Assembly: GCA_001800185.1 (NCBI GenBank)
Contig: MGUX01000109.1
Coordinates: forward strand, 1-8,115
DNA length: 8,115 nucleotides
Source: Elusimicrobia bacterium RIFCSPLOWO2_12_FULL_59_9
GTDB taxonomy: Bacteria; Elusimicrobiota; Elusimicrobia; O2-12-FULL-59-9
Reading direction: 5' to 3'
The notes below the pieces were generated by a model. It was not told the DNA's origin. It saw only the letters and a list, made by a program, of their open reading frames with translations, and did not search any database. The translations under genes and the position numbers were made by a program. This document shows positions 1-6,194 of this stretch, piece after piece. Positions within the stretch are counted from its first letter, which is position 1. Each line of letters opens with the position of its first letter.

Positions 1-39
1 AGTCTTTTTTTGCGGTTACTGGCGAAGTTGGGCTAGACC

Positions 40-69
40 TTGACATCTCTTAGGCGTAAGAGCTATTTA
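40..69 (+). promoter_or_regulatory. Candidate promoter with a palindrome in its spacer
   Basis: A perfect TTGACA -35 box lies at 40-45. No equally good -10 follows: the candidates are CTATTT (63-68, spacer 17) and TATTTA (64-69, spacer 18). The spacer is almost filled by the perfect inverted repeat CTCTTA-GGCG-TAAGAG (47-62), which has the look of a repressor operator. No gene starts before 351, so if it is active it would drive the propeller/MoaD-like pair through a long leader containing the 186-320 inverted repeat. The -35 match and palindrome are seen; promoter and operator function are inferred. Confidence 0.35.
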
Positions 70-185
70 ATCCAGCAATACGCGCGTCGGGCTTATGAAT
101 TGAGCGTGTAATCGTGTCAGCTTATGATTCACGTAATTTTGTTCGGCGCCTGTCGGTTTTGAATCCAGAAGCAATCCGCCGGAAA

Positions 186-320
186 GATAGCGTTTTATCT
201 CCGACGGGTGGCGGCTTGGGGTCGGATCGCCCGAGGAGGAACCGGCGCGCGAGTCGCCGGGCCGGCCGCAGGGTGATGGGGCCCCGGGCCGACAGGACCT
301 GTCGGAGATAAAACGCTATC
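186..320. repeat. 135-bp element bounded by a perfect 20-bp inverted repeat
   Basis: Bases 186-205 and 301-320 are exact reverse complements (20 of 20), separated by a 95-bp GC-rich centre. The arms are AT-richer than the core and contain a TTTTAT run. Nested inside are a hairpin CCGGCG-7nt-CGCCGG (242-260), close to the geometric centre, and a palindrome GACAGG-A-CCTGTC (291-303) that runs into the right arm. No target-site duplication is visible at the outer edges, and no convincing protein is encoded within. It could be a miniature inverted-repeat element, or a long RNA hairpin in the leader of the next gene. Neither arm is followed by a T tract, so a standard intrinsic terminator is unlikely. 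Confidence 0.6.
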
Positions 321-334
321 GTATTGAGGAAGCA

Positions 335-339
335 AGGAG
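335..339 (+). promoter_or_regulatory. Shine-Dalgarno deciding the start of the propeller gene
   Basis: AGGAG at 335-339 sits 11 nt before the ATG at 351. The same frame also opens with TTG at 324, which would place this ribosome-binding site inside the coding region and has no equivalent site in front of it. The ATG is therefore preferred. Confidence 0.6.
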
Positions 340-350
340 CCAATTACGAA

Positions 351-1526
351 ATGAAACAAACGAAAGCGAAACCTCGGAGAGCCGCTTCCGGCCGCGCTCG
401 GAAGCCGGGCGTAGCCCTGCTTGTCGCCACGCGCAAGGGGGCATTTGTTTTGCGCTCCGGCGCCGATCGCCGCGCCTGGAAAATATCGGAGCCCCTTTTC
501 CTCGGCCACATCGTCCATCATATGGTTCAGGACCCGCGCGATCCCCGCGTGATCCTCGCGGCCGCGCGCACGGGCCATCTCGGCCCGACCATCTTCCGCT
601 CGACTGATTTCGGCAAGAGCTGGAGCGAGGCGCAAAAGCCCCCCGCCTTCCACAAAGCCCCGGAGGGCCGGACGGGCCGCGTCGTGGATCATGTCTTTTG
701 GCTCACCCCCGGCCACCCGTCCGAGCCGGGCGCCTGGCTGGCCGGCACGTCGCCTCACGGGCTTTTCCGCTCGCAGGACGGCGGCGCGACGTGGGAAGGC
801 GTGGACGGCTTCAACGAAAATCCCAAGCGCCCATTATGGTGCGGCGGCGATCCCACCCCCGACGGGCCCAAACTCCATTCGATTCTCATTGATCCGCGCG
901 ACCGCGATCATCTCTACCTCGGTCTGTCCAGCGGCGGCGTCCTCGAATCCGCCGACGGCGGGCACGATTGGAAAACCCTCATCCAGGGTCTTGACGTCGT
1001 CGCCGGATTTGACGCAAGCGATCAAAGAGTTCACGATCCGCACTGCGTCCGCCTCCATCCCCTCGCGCCCGACCGCCTCTACCAGCAAAACCACTGCGGC
1101 ATTTATCGCCTGGACCGCCCATCGGAAAAATGGGTCCGCATCGGCCGCAACATGCCGAAGGCCGTCGGCGACATCGGTTTCCCCATCGTGCTTCACCCCC
1201 GCGATCCGGACACGTCCTGGGTCTTTCCGATGGACGGAACCGAAGTCTGGCCGCGCACAAGCCCGGACGGCAAACCCGCCGTCTATGCCACGCGCGACGC
1301 CGGTCATAGCTGGCGGCGGCTGGACCTCGGCCTCCCGCGCGAAAACGCCTGGTTCTCCGTCAAACGCCAGGCGATGAGCGCCGACGATCTTGATCCCGTC
1401 GGAATTTACTTCGGCGCGACGCACGGCGAAGTCTGGGGAAGCCGCGATGAAGGAAAAAAATGGGCCTGCCTCGCCCGCTATCTTCCCCACATCTACGCCG
1501 TCGAAACTGCGCGTTTGCCGCGCTGA
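351..1526 (+). CDS. Asp-box (BNR) beta-propeller protein, sialidase-like fold
   Basis: A 391-residue protein from the ATG chosen by the upstream AGGAG; a TTG start at 324 would add 9 residues. It carries five Asp-box motifs of the S/T-x-D-x-G-x-x-W type: STDFGKSW (84-91), SQDGGATW (141-148), SADGGHDW (200-207), TRDAGHSW (314-321) and SRDEGKKW (364-371). These mark blades of a six- or seven-bladed propeller, as in the sialidase/YVTN/BNR superfamily. The N-terminus is Lys/Arg-rich without a hydrophobic stretch, so it is probably cytoplasmic, unlike secreted sialidases. A His/Cys-rich stretch, HDPHC (228-232) and QQNHC (245-249), might bind metal or form an active site. Databases often label such proteins glycosyl hydrolase or exo-alpha-sialidase; I see no sialidase catalytic Arg triad that I can assign, so enzymatic activity is unsupported. 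The gene lies 5 bp before the MoaD-like gene, which suggests a shared mRNA and a linked function. Confidence 0.8.
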   Translation: MKQTKAKPRRAASGRARKPGVALLVATRKGAFVLRSGADRRAWKISEPLFLGHIVHHMVQDPRDPRVILAAARTGHLGPTIFRSTDFGKSWSEAQKPPAFHKAPEGRTGRVVDHVFWLTPGHPSEPGAWLAGTSPHGLFRSQDGGATWEGVDGFNENPKRPLWCGGDPTPDGPKLHSILIDPRDRDHLYLGLSSGGVLESADGGHDWKTLIQGLDVVAGFDASDQRVHDPHCVRLHPLAPDRLYQQNHCGIYRLDRPSEKWVRIGRNMPKAVGDIGFPIVLHPRDPDTSWVFPMDGTEVWPRTSPDGKPAVYATRDAGHSWRRLDLGLPRENAWFSVKRQAMSADDLDPVGIYFGATHGEVWGSRDEGKKWACLARYLPHIYAVETARLPR

Positions 1527-1531
1527 CCGCC

Positions 1532-1792
1532 ATGCGCGTTATCATCCCGTCCGCGCTGCGCTCCTACACGGGCGGCCAAAGCGAAATCGAAGCCTCTGCC
1601 GCGACGATCGATGAGCTTCTGCGAGAGTTGGACCGCCGCTACCCGGGGTTTCGTTTCCGGATCGTGGATGAACAAGACTCCATCCGCCCTCACGTCAAAA
1701 TCACAATCAACACCGAGATCGCCGGCTCGCTGGACGCGCCCCTCCGCTCCGATGATGATGTCGCCATCATCATGGCCTTCAGCGGCGGTTAG
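1532..1792 (+). CDS. MoaD/ThiS-family ubiquitin-like sulfur-carrier protein
   Basis: An 86-residue protein starting MRVIIPSALRSYTGG and ending AFSGG. The exposed C-terminal Gly-Gly, the small size and the pattern of an N-terminal strand, a helix around 24-37 (TIDELLRELDRRYP) and a late DDDVAIIMAFSGG segment are those of the MoaD/ThiS beta-grasp family. In that family an E1-like enzyme adenylates and thiocarboxylates the terminal glycine so that it donates sulfur. No E1-like gene or molybdopterin, thiamine or cysteine pathway gene lies in this window, so the recipient pathway is unknown. The start is the ATG at 1532, 5 bp after the propeller stop. The frame stays open upstream to 1460, but that stretch is inside the propeller gene. 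There is no clear Shine-Dalgarno, so translational coupling to the upstream gene is likely. I do not assign moaD or thiS. Confidence 0.8.
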   Translation: MRVIIPSALRSYTGGQSEIEASAATIDELLRELDRRYPGFRFRIVDEQDSIRPHVKITINTEIAGSLDAPLRSDDDVAIIMAFSGG

Positions 1793-1805
1793 AGGGCGCA
1801 AACCT

Positions 1806-1829
1806 AGCGGGCCCGCCGGGCCTATCGCT
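1806..1829 (+). terminator. GC-rich hairpin after the MoaD-like gene, possible terminator
   Basis: Fourteen bases after the stop codon is the perfect stem GGCCC-GCC-GGGCC (1810-1822). It can be extended by AGCG/CGCT around a TAT bulge. No T tract follows, so it may be a weak or factor-assisted terminator, or simply an mRNA 3' stabiliser. It fits the break before the NfeD gene. Confidence 0.3.
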
Positions 1830-1937
1830 TGGGGAATGTCCCAATCCAGAAACACCGAACAAGGCGCCACGTCGGTTGCCGGTGGAACGATGCGGCGCGA
1901 GAGAATTATTTCCCCCGAAATTTGATACTATAGATAT

Positions 1938-2393
1938 ATGGCCGAATGGACGACGCAATGGTGGATGTGGGCACTTCTGGGCATTGGGCTCCTGATTTTG
2001 GAGATCATGACGCCGGGCGGCTTTTTTGTCGTATTTCTCGGCCTTGCCGCTCTTCTCGTCGGGATTTTGGTCGGTTTTGGAATCGGCGGCCCCTTATGGC
2101 TGCAGATGCTTTTGTTTTCCTTAATATCGGTCGTCTCGCTGGTGCTTTTCCGCAAACGCCTTCTGGATAAATTCAAGCCCAACCAGGATTTGACGCGGGA
2201 TCTGGGGGATGTGGTCGGCGGCATCGCGACCGCCCTGGAAGATCTCCCGCCCGGTTCCATCGGAAAGGCGGAGTTTCGCGGCACCACTTCGACCATCCGC
2301 AATGTCGGCGAAACACCCCTGGCAAAAGGTTCCCGCTGCAAAGTGGGGAGCATTGATGGACTCACGCTTCGCGTGAGCAAGGAGGATTTATGA
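1938..2393 (+). CDS. NfeD-family membrane protein (short form)
   Basis: A 151-residue protein of the short NfeD type, which lacks the ClpP-like protease domain of long forms. Three hydrophobic segments are visible (about 9-24, 28-48 and 53-71). They are followed by a basic linker (FRKRLLDKFK) and a soluble C-terminal region of about 92-148 (GGIATALEDLPPGSIGKAEFRGTT...) matching the OB-fold domain. The usual GTTW motif reads GTTS here (115-118). NfeD proteins partner with SPFH/stomatin proteins in membrane microdomains, and the next gene is exactly that, overlapping by ATGA. No Shine-Dalgarno precedes the ATG. A -10-like TACTAT (1926-1931) lies only 6 bp upstream, so the transcript could be leaderless, but the -35 region is poor. 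A common misnaming is 'nodulation efficiency protein D'; no nodulation role is implied. Confidence 0.85.
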   Translation: MAEWTTQWWMWALLGIGLLILEIMTPGGFFVVFLGLAALLVGILVGFGIGGPLWLQMLLFSLISVVSLVLFRKRLLDKFKPNQDLTRDLGDVVGGIATALEDLPPGSIGKAEFRGTTSTIRNVGETPLAKGSRCKVGSIDGLTLRVSKEDL

Positions 2394-3325
2394 GCGGCGC
2401 TCTTCTTGTGGCTGTGATTCTGGTCCTTTTTATCGTCGTCGTCATCAGCAAAACCGCCGTCGTCGTTCCCCAACAAACCGCCTATATCGTGGAGCGCCTG
2501 GGCAAATACTCCGGGACTCTGGATGCCGGGTTTCATATCCTGCTCCCCTTCTTCGACGTGATCCGGCAAAGGGTTTCCCTCAAAGAAGCCGCCTACGACA
2601 TCCCGGAGCAGGTGTGCATCACCCGGGACAACGTGCAAGTCGCCGTGGACGGGGTGATTTATCTTAAGGCCATGAACCCCGAGCGCGCGACTTACGGCGT
2701 CTCAGACTTCCTATTCGCCATAAGCCAGTTGGCCCAAACTACGCTGCGCAGCGAAATCGGGAAAATAGACCTGGACAGGACTTTTGAGGAGAGAACCCAT
2801 ATCAACACCCAGTTGGTCAACGAGCTCGACAAGGCCTCCGAAGCCTGGGGCATCAAAGTTTTGCGCTACGAAATCAAAAACATCGCCCCCCCCAAAGATG
2901 TGCTGGCCGCCATGGAAAAACAAATGCGGGCGGAACGGGAAAAACGGGCCGTCATTTTAACGTCCGAAGGGGAGCGGGATGCCGCCATCAACGTCGCGGA
3001 AGGCCATAAGCAGCAGGTGATCAAAGAATCCGAGGCCCACAAGCAGCGGCAAATCAACGAGGCGGATGGTTCCGCCTCCGCGATTCTGGCCATCGCCGCC
3101 GCCACCGCGGAAGGTATACGGCGCGTCGCCGAATCCATTCGGATGGAAGGCGGAGGCGAAGCGGTACAGCTCCGGGTGGCGGAGCAATATATCACTCAAT
3201 TTGGCGAATTGGCCCGCAAGGGCAACACCGTTATCATTCCTGCCAACGTGGCGGATGTGGCGGCGATGATAACGACGGCCATGAGCGTCATCTCCCGCAA
3301 AAACCCACCCCCGCCGCAGGCGTAA
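2390..3325 (+). CDS. SPFH/Band-7 paraslipin (stomatin-like, QmcA type)
   Basis: A 311-residue protein with one N-terminal membrane anchor (about 4-20), a Band-7/SPFH domain (about 22-180) and a coiled-coil region rich in Glu, Lys and Ala (about 172-245). It ends in a proline-rich tail. Family hallmarks seen include VVPQQTAYIVERLGKYSGTL (26-45), AGFHILLPFFD (46-56), the LRSEIGKIDLDRTFEERTHI segment (119-138) and RYEIKNIAPP (159-168). The length is typical of bacterial paraslipins. These proteins oligomerise at the inner membrane and organise microdomains or modulate membrane proteases. The ATG overlaps the NfeD stop (ATGA), with a strong AAGGAGG at 2379-2385, so the two are translationally coupled and probably form one complex. 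Compared with HflK and HflC, the sequence is closer to QmcA-like paraslipins, and there is no HflK/HflC tandem. Confidence 0.9.
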   Translation: MSGALLVAVILVLFIVVVISKTAVVVPQQTAYIVERLGKYSGTLDAGFHILLPFFDVIRQRVSLKEAAYDIPEQVCITRDNVQVAVDGVIYLKAMNPERATYGVSDFLFAISQLAQTTLRSEIGKIDLDRTFEERTHINTQLVNELDKASEAWGIKVLRYEIKNIAPPKDVLAAMEKQMRAEREKRAVILTSEGERDAAINVAEGHKQQVIKESEAHKQRQINEADGSASAILAIAAATAEGIRRVAESIRMEGGGEAVQLRVAEQYITQFGELARKGNTVIIPANVADVAAMITTAMSVISRKNPPPPQA

Positions 3326-3357
3326 AGGCGTTTCTTAATATCTGTTGGATCGCGGAG

Positions 3358-3378
3358 GGCGCGGCGCGATGCCGCGCC
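3358..3378. other. GC hairpin between the converging paraslipin and rnpB genes
   Basis: The perfect inverted repeat GGCGCGGC-GCGAT-GCCGCGCC (8-bp stem, 5-nt loop) lies 32 bp past the paraslipin stop and 17 bp beyond the T tract that ends rnpB. No T run follows on either strand. Its location suggests it limits read-through in the convergent region, but that is inferred. Confidence 0.35.
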
Positions 3379-3395
3379 GGCATTCCACTGGTTGG

Positions 3396-3742
3396 AAAAA
3401 AAGAACTTCAGGAGGCCGTAAGCCGGATTCTGTAATTTCGGCGTCTCATTTCTCTGGGCCCGGCGTCGCCGCCGGGCTCTGGCGTCCCACCTGAGGTTTC
3501 CCCCATCTTGGACTTGCTGCCGGGTCAGTCTTTAGCCGTTTCACCCTCTGCGTCGCCGCAGAGATTCTCCGTTGCTGGAGAGCTCCCGCATCGCTGCGGG
3601 CGCCGTCTGCTGTTCGCAACTCTATCCTTGCGGACGGGAGGCGTTACCTCCAACCTTTGCCGCGCCCGAAGGCGCGGCGGGCAGTCCGGACTTTCCTGAT
3701 CCGCCGCTGAGGCGGACCCGAGCGCCGGTCCTCCTGAAGTTC
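3396..3742 (-). ncRNA. rnpB: RNase P RNA (bacterial type A)
   Basis: The catalytic RNA of RNase P, which trims the 5' leaders of tRNA precursors. Read on the minus strand, the 5' core AGGAAAGTCCGGACT, the GGAGGTAACGCCTCC element and the 3' core ACAGAATCCGGCTTA are all present in the right order and spacing. The ends pair perfectly: 3730-3742 with 3403-3415, a 13-bp P1 helix. A P3-like stem (GGTCCGCC/GGCGGATC) and four stems capped by stable tetraloops follow: one TTCG and three GCGA. The RNA is about 340 nt, slightly short for type A. On the minus strand the P1 3' arm runs directly into T7 (3402-3396). The central region where ACAGAAA-type sequence is expected reads GCGAACAGCAGACGGCG, which looks diverged. 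The exact ends are inferred from P1 and the -10 box. Confidence 0.95.
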
Positions 3743-3749
3743 TCATGAT

Positions 3750-3758
3750 ATTATACCA
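3750..3758 (-). promoter_or_regulatory. rnpB extended -10 promoter
   Basis: On the minus strand the sequence TGGTATAAT combines a perfect -10 box (TATAAT, 3755-3750) with the TGn extension. Initiation would fall about 7 nt downstream, around 3742-3743, which matches the start of the RNase P RNA P1 helix. The -35 region (CTGGCC at the 17-bp spacing) is poor, as is usual for extended -10 promoters. Confidence 0.8.
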
Positions 3759-3794
3759 CACCCCCCGCGTCCGGCCAGGCCCGTCCAAACCGGT

Positions 3795-3828
3795 TTGAAC
3801 CGCGAGCCTTTGTTTGGTACCTTATAGG
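3795..3828 (+). promoter_or_regulatory. Weak candidate promoter for the purine permease
   Basis: TTGAAC (3795-3800) and an AT-rich TTATAGG (3822-3828) lie in the divergent gap between rnpB and the permease. The spacing from TTGAAC is too long (21-22 bp) for a standard promoter. With the 17-bp spacing the -10 would be the poor TACCTT (3818-3823). If TTATAG is the -10, transcription would begin near 3835, which favours the ATG at 3859 as the permease start. I see no purine riboswitch here. Confidence 0.25.
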
Positions 3829-3858
3829 TCATTAGCCGAGACACCGCCGCCAATCCCC

Positions 3859-5151
3859 ATGCTGCCCGCGCTGAGCGCCAAAGACCTTCGCACCGAAGCC
3901 GTCGCCGGAGTGACCACTTTTTTCACGATGGCCTACATCATCATCGTCAATCCCTCGATTTTGGCCGCGGAAGGCACCGGCCTGCCCTTCAGCGGGGCGC
4001 TGACGGCGACCGTCCTATTGTGCTTCGTGATGACTCTCCTGATGGGGCTTTACGCCGGCCTGCCCTTCGCGGTCGCGCCCGGCATGGGAATCAACGCCTT
4101 CTTCACCTATACCATCGTTTTGGGGCAGGGAGTGCCCTGGCCCGCGGCTTTGGGAATCGTTTTCTGGGCGGGGGTCCTATTTTTGGTCATCAGCGTCATT
4201 CCCATCCGGGAGATGATCGCCAAGGCGATTCCCGCCGGGCTCCGCACGGCGACGGCGGCCGGCATCGGCATTTTTCTGGCCTTCATCGGCTTGAAAAATA
4301 TGGGCATGGTCGCGAGCGATCCGGTCACTTTCGTTAAAATCGGCTCTCTGGACGCCCGTTCTCTCCTGGCCCTCGCGGGCTTGGCGCTCATGACCGTGCT
4401 CTTTAGCAAAAAGAACCCTTTGGCCTTTTTGATCGGCATATTCGCCGTCACGGCGGCCGCTTGGATGAGCGGCCTTGTTCAAGCCCCCGAAAAAATCTTG
4501 AGCTCTCCCGATTTCGACGGCGTTTTTTTGAAATTGGACGTTGTGGGCGCCCTGAAACTCGCTCTCTGGCCCGCCATCATCTCGGTTTTTTTCACCGATC
4601 TTTTCGACTCCATCTCGACCTTCATCGGCGTGGCGCAAGCGACCGGAATGCTGGATGAAAGCGGCCAGCCCCGCAATCTGCGGGAAGGGCTCATCGTGGA
4701 CGCCCTGGCGACGCTCGGCGCCGGTTTGGCCGGAACCTCCTCCGGAACGGCCTACATCGAAAGCGCGGCCGGCATCGAAAGCGGCGGGAGGACAGGCTGG
4801 ACCTCCGTCTTCACGGCCCTCTGCTTCCTGCCCTGCTTTTTCTTGGCCCCTCTGGCCGCAATGGTGCCCGCCTATGCCACCGCGCCGGTTTTGATTCTCG
4901 TCGGCGCCCTGATGTTTAAAAGCGTCTCCCAAATCTCTCTGGCCCGCCCGGAAGACTCCCTGCCGGCTTTTTTGACCATGATACTGATTCCGCTCACTTT
5001 TTCCATCACGCAGGGAATCCTGTGGGGATTTATCTCCCACGTGGGCCTTTACGCCGCCGCGGGCCGCAGAAAGGAAATTCCGCCGATGCTTTACGCGCTG
5101 GCCGCAATCTCCGCGGCGCTGGTCGCCATCGGGCAAGGCCATGGGAGTTAG
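3859..5151 (+). CDS. NCS2-family purine permease (AzgA-like; adenine/guanine/hypoxanthine)
   Basis: A 430-residue polytopic inner-membrane transporter of the AzgA-like branch of NCS2, which imports purine bases by proton symport. Family landmarks are RTEAVAGVTTFFTMAYIIIVNP (11-32), AVAPGMGINAFFTY (71-84), FFTDLFDSISTFIGVA (244-259), the GTSSGTAYIESAAGIESGGRTG stretch (292-313, substrate-site region) and many hydrophobic spans to the C-terminus. Length is normal. The frame also opens at TTG 3814 (15 more residues), but that extension is proline-rich, unlike the family, and would start ahead of a possible promoter, so the ATG is preferred. Neither start has a clear Shine-Dalgarno. Its 3' end abuts the adenine deaminase gene, which points to adenine as a main substrate; base specificity cannot be read directly from the sequence. 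Confidence 0.9.
   Translation: MLPALSAKDLRTEAVAGVTTFFTMAYIIIVNPSILAAEGTGLPFSGALTATVLLCFVMTLLMGLYAGLPFAVAPGMGINAFFTYTIVLGQGVPWPAALGIVFWAGVLFLVISVIPIREMIAKAIPAGLRTATAAGIGIFLAFIGLKNMGMVASDPVTFVKIGSLDARSLLALAGLALMTVLFSKKNPLAFLIGIFAVTAAAWMSGLVQAPEKILSSPDFDGVFLKLDVVGALKLALWPAIISVFFTDLFDSISTFIGVAQATGMLDESGQPRNLREGLIVDALATLGAGLAGTSSGTAYIESAAGIESGGRTGWTSVFTALCFLPCFFLAPLAAMVPAYATAPVLILVGALMFKSVSQISLARPEDSLPAFLTMILIPLTFSITQGILWGFISHVGLYAAAGRRKEIPPMLYALAAISAALVAIGQGHGS
5143..5147 (+). promoter_or_regulatory. Shine-Dalgarno of the adenine deaminase gene
   Basis: GGGAG at 5143-5147 lies 8 nt before the ATG at 5156. The earlier in-frame ATG at 5141 has only AAGG with short spacing upstream and overlaps this site. 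The GGGAG lies inside the last codons of the permease, so translation of the two genes is probably coupled. Confidence 0.5.
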
Positions 5152-5155
5152 CGGA

Positions 5156-6160
5156 ATGGTCCCCTCCGAAATGGAAAGCCTCATCAGAAAAATGCCGAAG
5201 GCGGAGCTCCACCTCCACATCGAGGGAACCCTGGAGCCGGAGCTCATGTTCGCGCTCGCCCGCCGAAACAAGGTCAAGCTCCGTTTTAAAAGCATCGAAG
5301 AAATCCGAAAAGCTTACCGCTTCAAGGACCTGCAGTCTTTCCTGGACATCTACTACGAGGGCGCCGGCGTCCTCATCCAGGAGCGGGACTTTTTCGACCT
5401 GACCTGGGCCTACCTGGAGCGCGCCGCAAAAGAAAACGTCCGGCACGCGGAGATATTTTTTGATCCTCAGGCGCATACGGAGCGCGGAGTGAGTTTTGAG
5501 GCCGTCATCTCCGGAATGCGGCGCGCCCTGGAGGACGCCCCGGCCAAACTGGGCATTTCCGCCAAGCTCATCATGTGTTTTCTGCGCCATTTGAGCGCGG
5601 CGTCGGCGATGGAAACCCTCGGCCGAAGCCTGCCTTTCAAGAAGTGGATCGCCGCGGTAGGGCTTGATTCCTCCGAAATGGGCCATCCTCCGAAAAAATT
5701 CGTCGAAGTTTTCCGCCAAGCCCGGGCGGAGGGGTTCCTGGCGGTGGCCCACGCCGGCGAGGAGGGCCCGCCGGAATACATTTGGCAGGCCCTCGACCTG
5801 CTGGGAGTCTCGCGGGTGGACCACGGCGTCCGATGCCTGGAAGACCCGAAGCTCGTCCAAAGGCTGGCCAAAGACAAGATTCCGCTGACGGTCTGCCCCC
5901 TTTCCAACGTCAAGCTGCGCGCCTTCCAAACGCTCAAGGACCATAATTTAAAAAAGCTTCTCGACGCCGGACTCTGCGCCACGGTCAACTCCGATGACCC
6001 CGCTTATTTCGGCGGATACATCACCGAAAACATGCTCCAGGCGCAGACGGCTCTGGGCTTGACCCGCGCCGAAGTCGCCGCGCTGTCCCGCAACGCCTTT
6101 GAGGCCAGCTTCTTGAGCCCGGAGCAAAAACGCTCCTTGCTCAACGGATGGCAGCCTTGA
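5156..6160 (+). CDS. Adenine deaminase, type 2 (adenosine-deaminase fold)
   Basis: A 334-residue metallohydrolase of the adenosine deaminase superfamily; an ATG at 5141 would add 5 residues. Zinc and catalytic motifs are intact: HLH in AELHLHIEGT (His19, His21), HAGEEGPPEY (His199, catalytic Glu202), VDHGVRCLED (His223) and VNSDDPAYFGGY (Asp280, Asp281). The details LIMCFLRHLS, AVGLDSSEMGHPP and AHAGEEGPPEYIWQALDLL fit the Aah1-like adenine deaminase subgroup (adenine to hypoxanthine plus ammonia) better than classical adenosine deaminase, though databases often call such proteins adenosine deaminase. It directly follows a purine-base permease with overlap or near-overlap, which supports free adenine as substrate. 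Together they form an adenine uptake and salvage unit. The TGA stop lies inside the -35 box of the metH promoter. Confidence 0.88.
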   Translation: MVPSEMESLIRKMPKAELHLHIEGTLEPELMFALARRNKVKLRFKSIEEIRKAYRFKDLQSFLDIYYEGAGVLIQERDFFDLTWAYLERAAKENVRHAEIFFDPQAHTERGVSFEAVISGMRRALEDAPAKLGISAKLIMCFLRHLSAASAMETLGRSLPFKKWIAAVGLDSSEMGHPPKKFVEVFRQARAEGFLAVAHAGEEGPPEYIWQALDLLGVSRVDHGVRCLEDPKLVQRLAKDKIPLTVCPLSNVKLRAFQTLKDHNLKKLLDAGLCATVNSDDPAYFGGYITENMLQAQTALGLTRAEVAALSRNAFEASFLSPEQKRSLLNGWQP

Positions 6161-6186
6161 CAATTCATCCCCGCCGGTACTATACT
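6157..6186 (+). promoter_or_regulatory. Strong sigma-70-type promoter of metH
   Basis: A perfect TTGACA (6157-6162), an 18-bp spacer and TATACT (6181-6186) make the best promoter in the window. The -35 box overlaps the stop codon of the adenine deaminase gene. Transcription should start near 6193, giving a leader of about 112 nt before the metH ATG. Confidence 0.8.
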
Positions 6187-6194
6187 TTAGTCAA

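Noticed and set aside
3..11. T7 tract at the left edge, possible tail of an upstream terminator
   Set aside because: The stem that would precede it is outside the window, so it cannot be called.
114..311. 65-residue plus-strand frame across the first inverted repeat
   Set aside because: Its sequence comes from the repeat arm and GC-rich core, it has no Shine-Dalgarno, and its composition is Arg-rich noise.
195..758. 187-residue minus-strand frame over the inverted repeat and the propeller gene
   Set aside because: It is antisense to a well-supported gene, rich in Arg/Gly/Ala as expected of GC-rich shadow frames, and reads through the inverted repeat. No recognisable domain.
3508..3788. Short frames on both strands at the rnpB locus
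   Set aside because: They overlap the conserved RNase P RNA; structural RNA, not coding.
4177..5295. 372-residue minus-strand frame antisense to the permease
   Set aside because: Long only because of high GC. It is hydrophilic low-complexity Gly/Arg/Gln sequence with no family resemblance, and the plus strand encodes an intact NCS2 permease.
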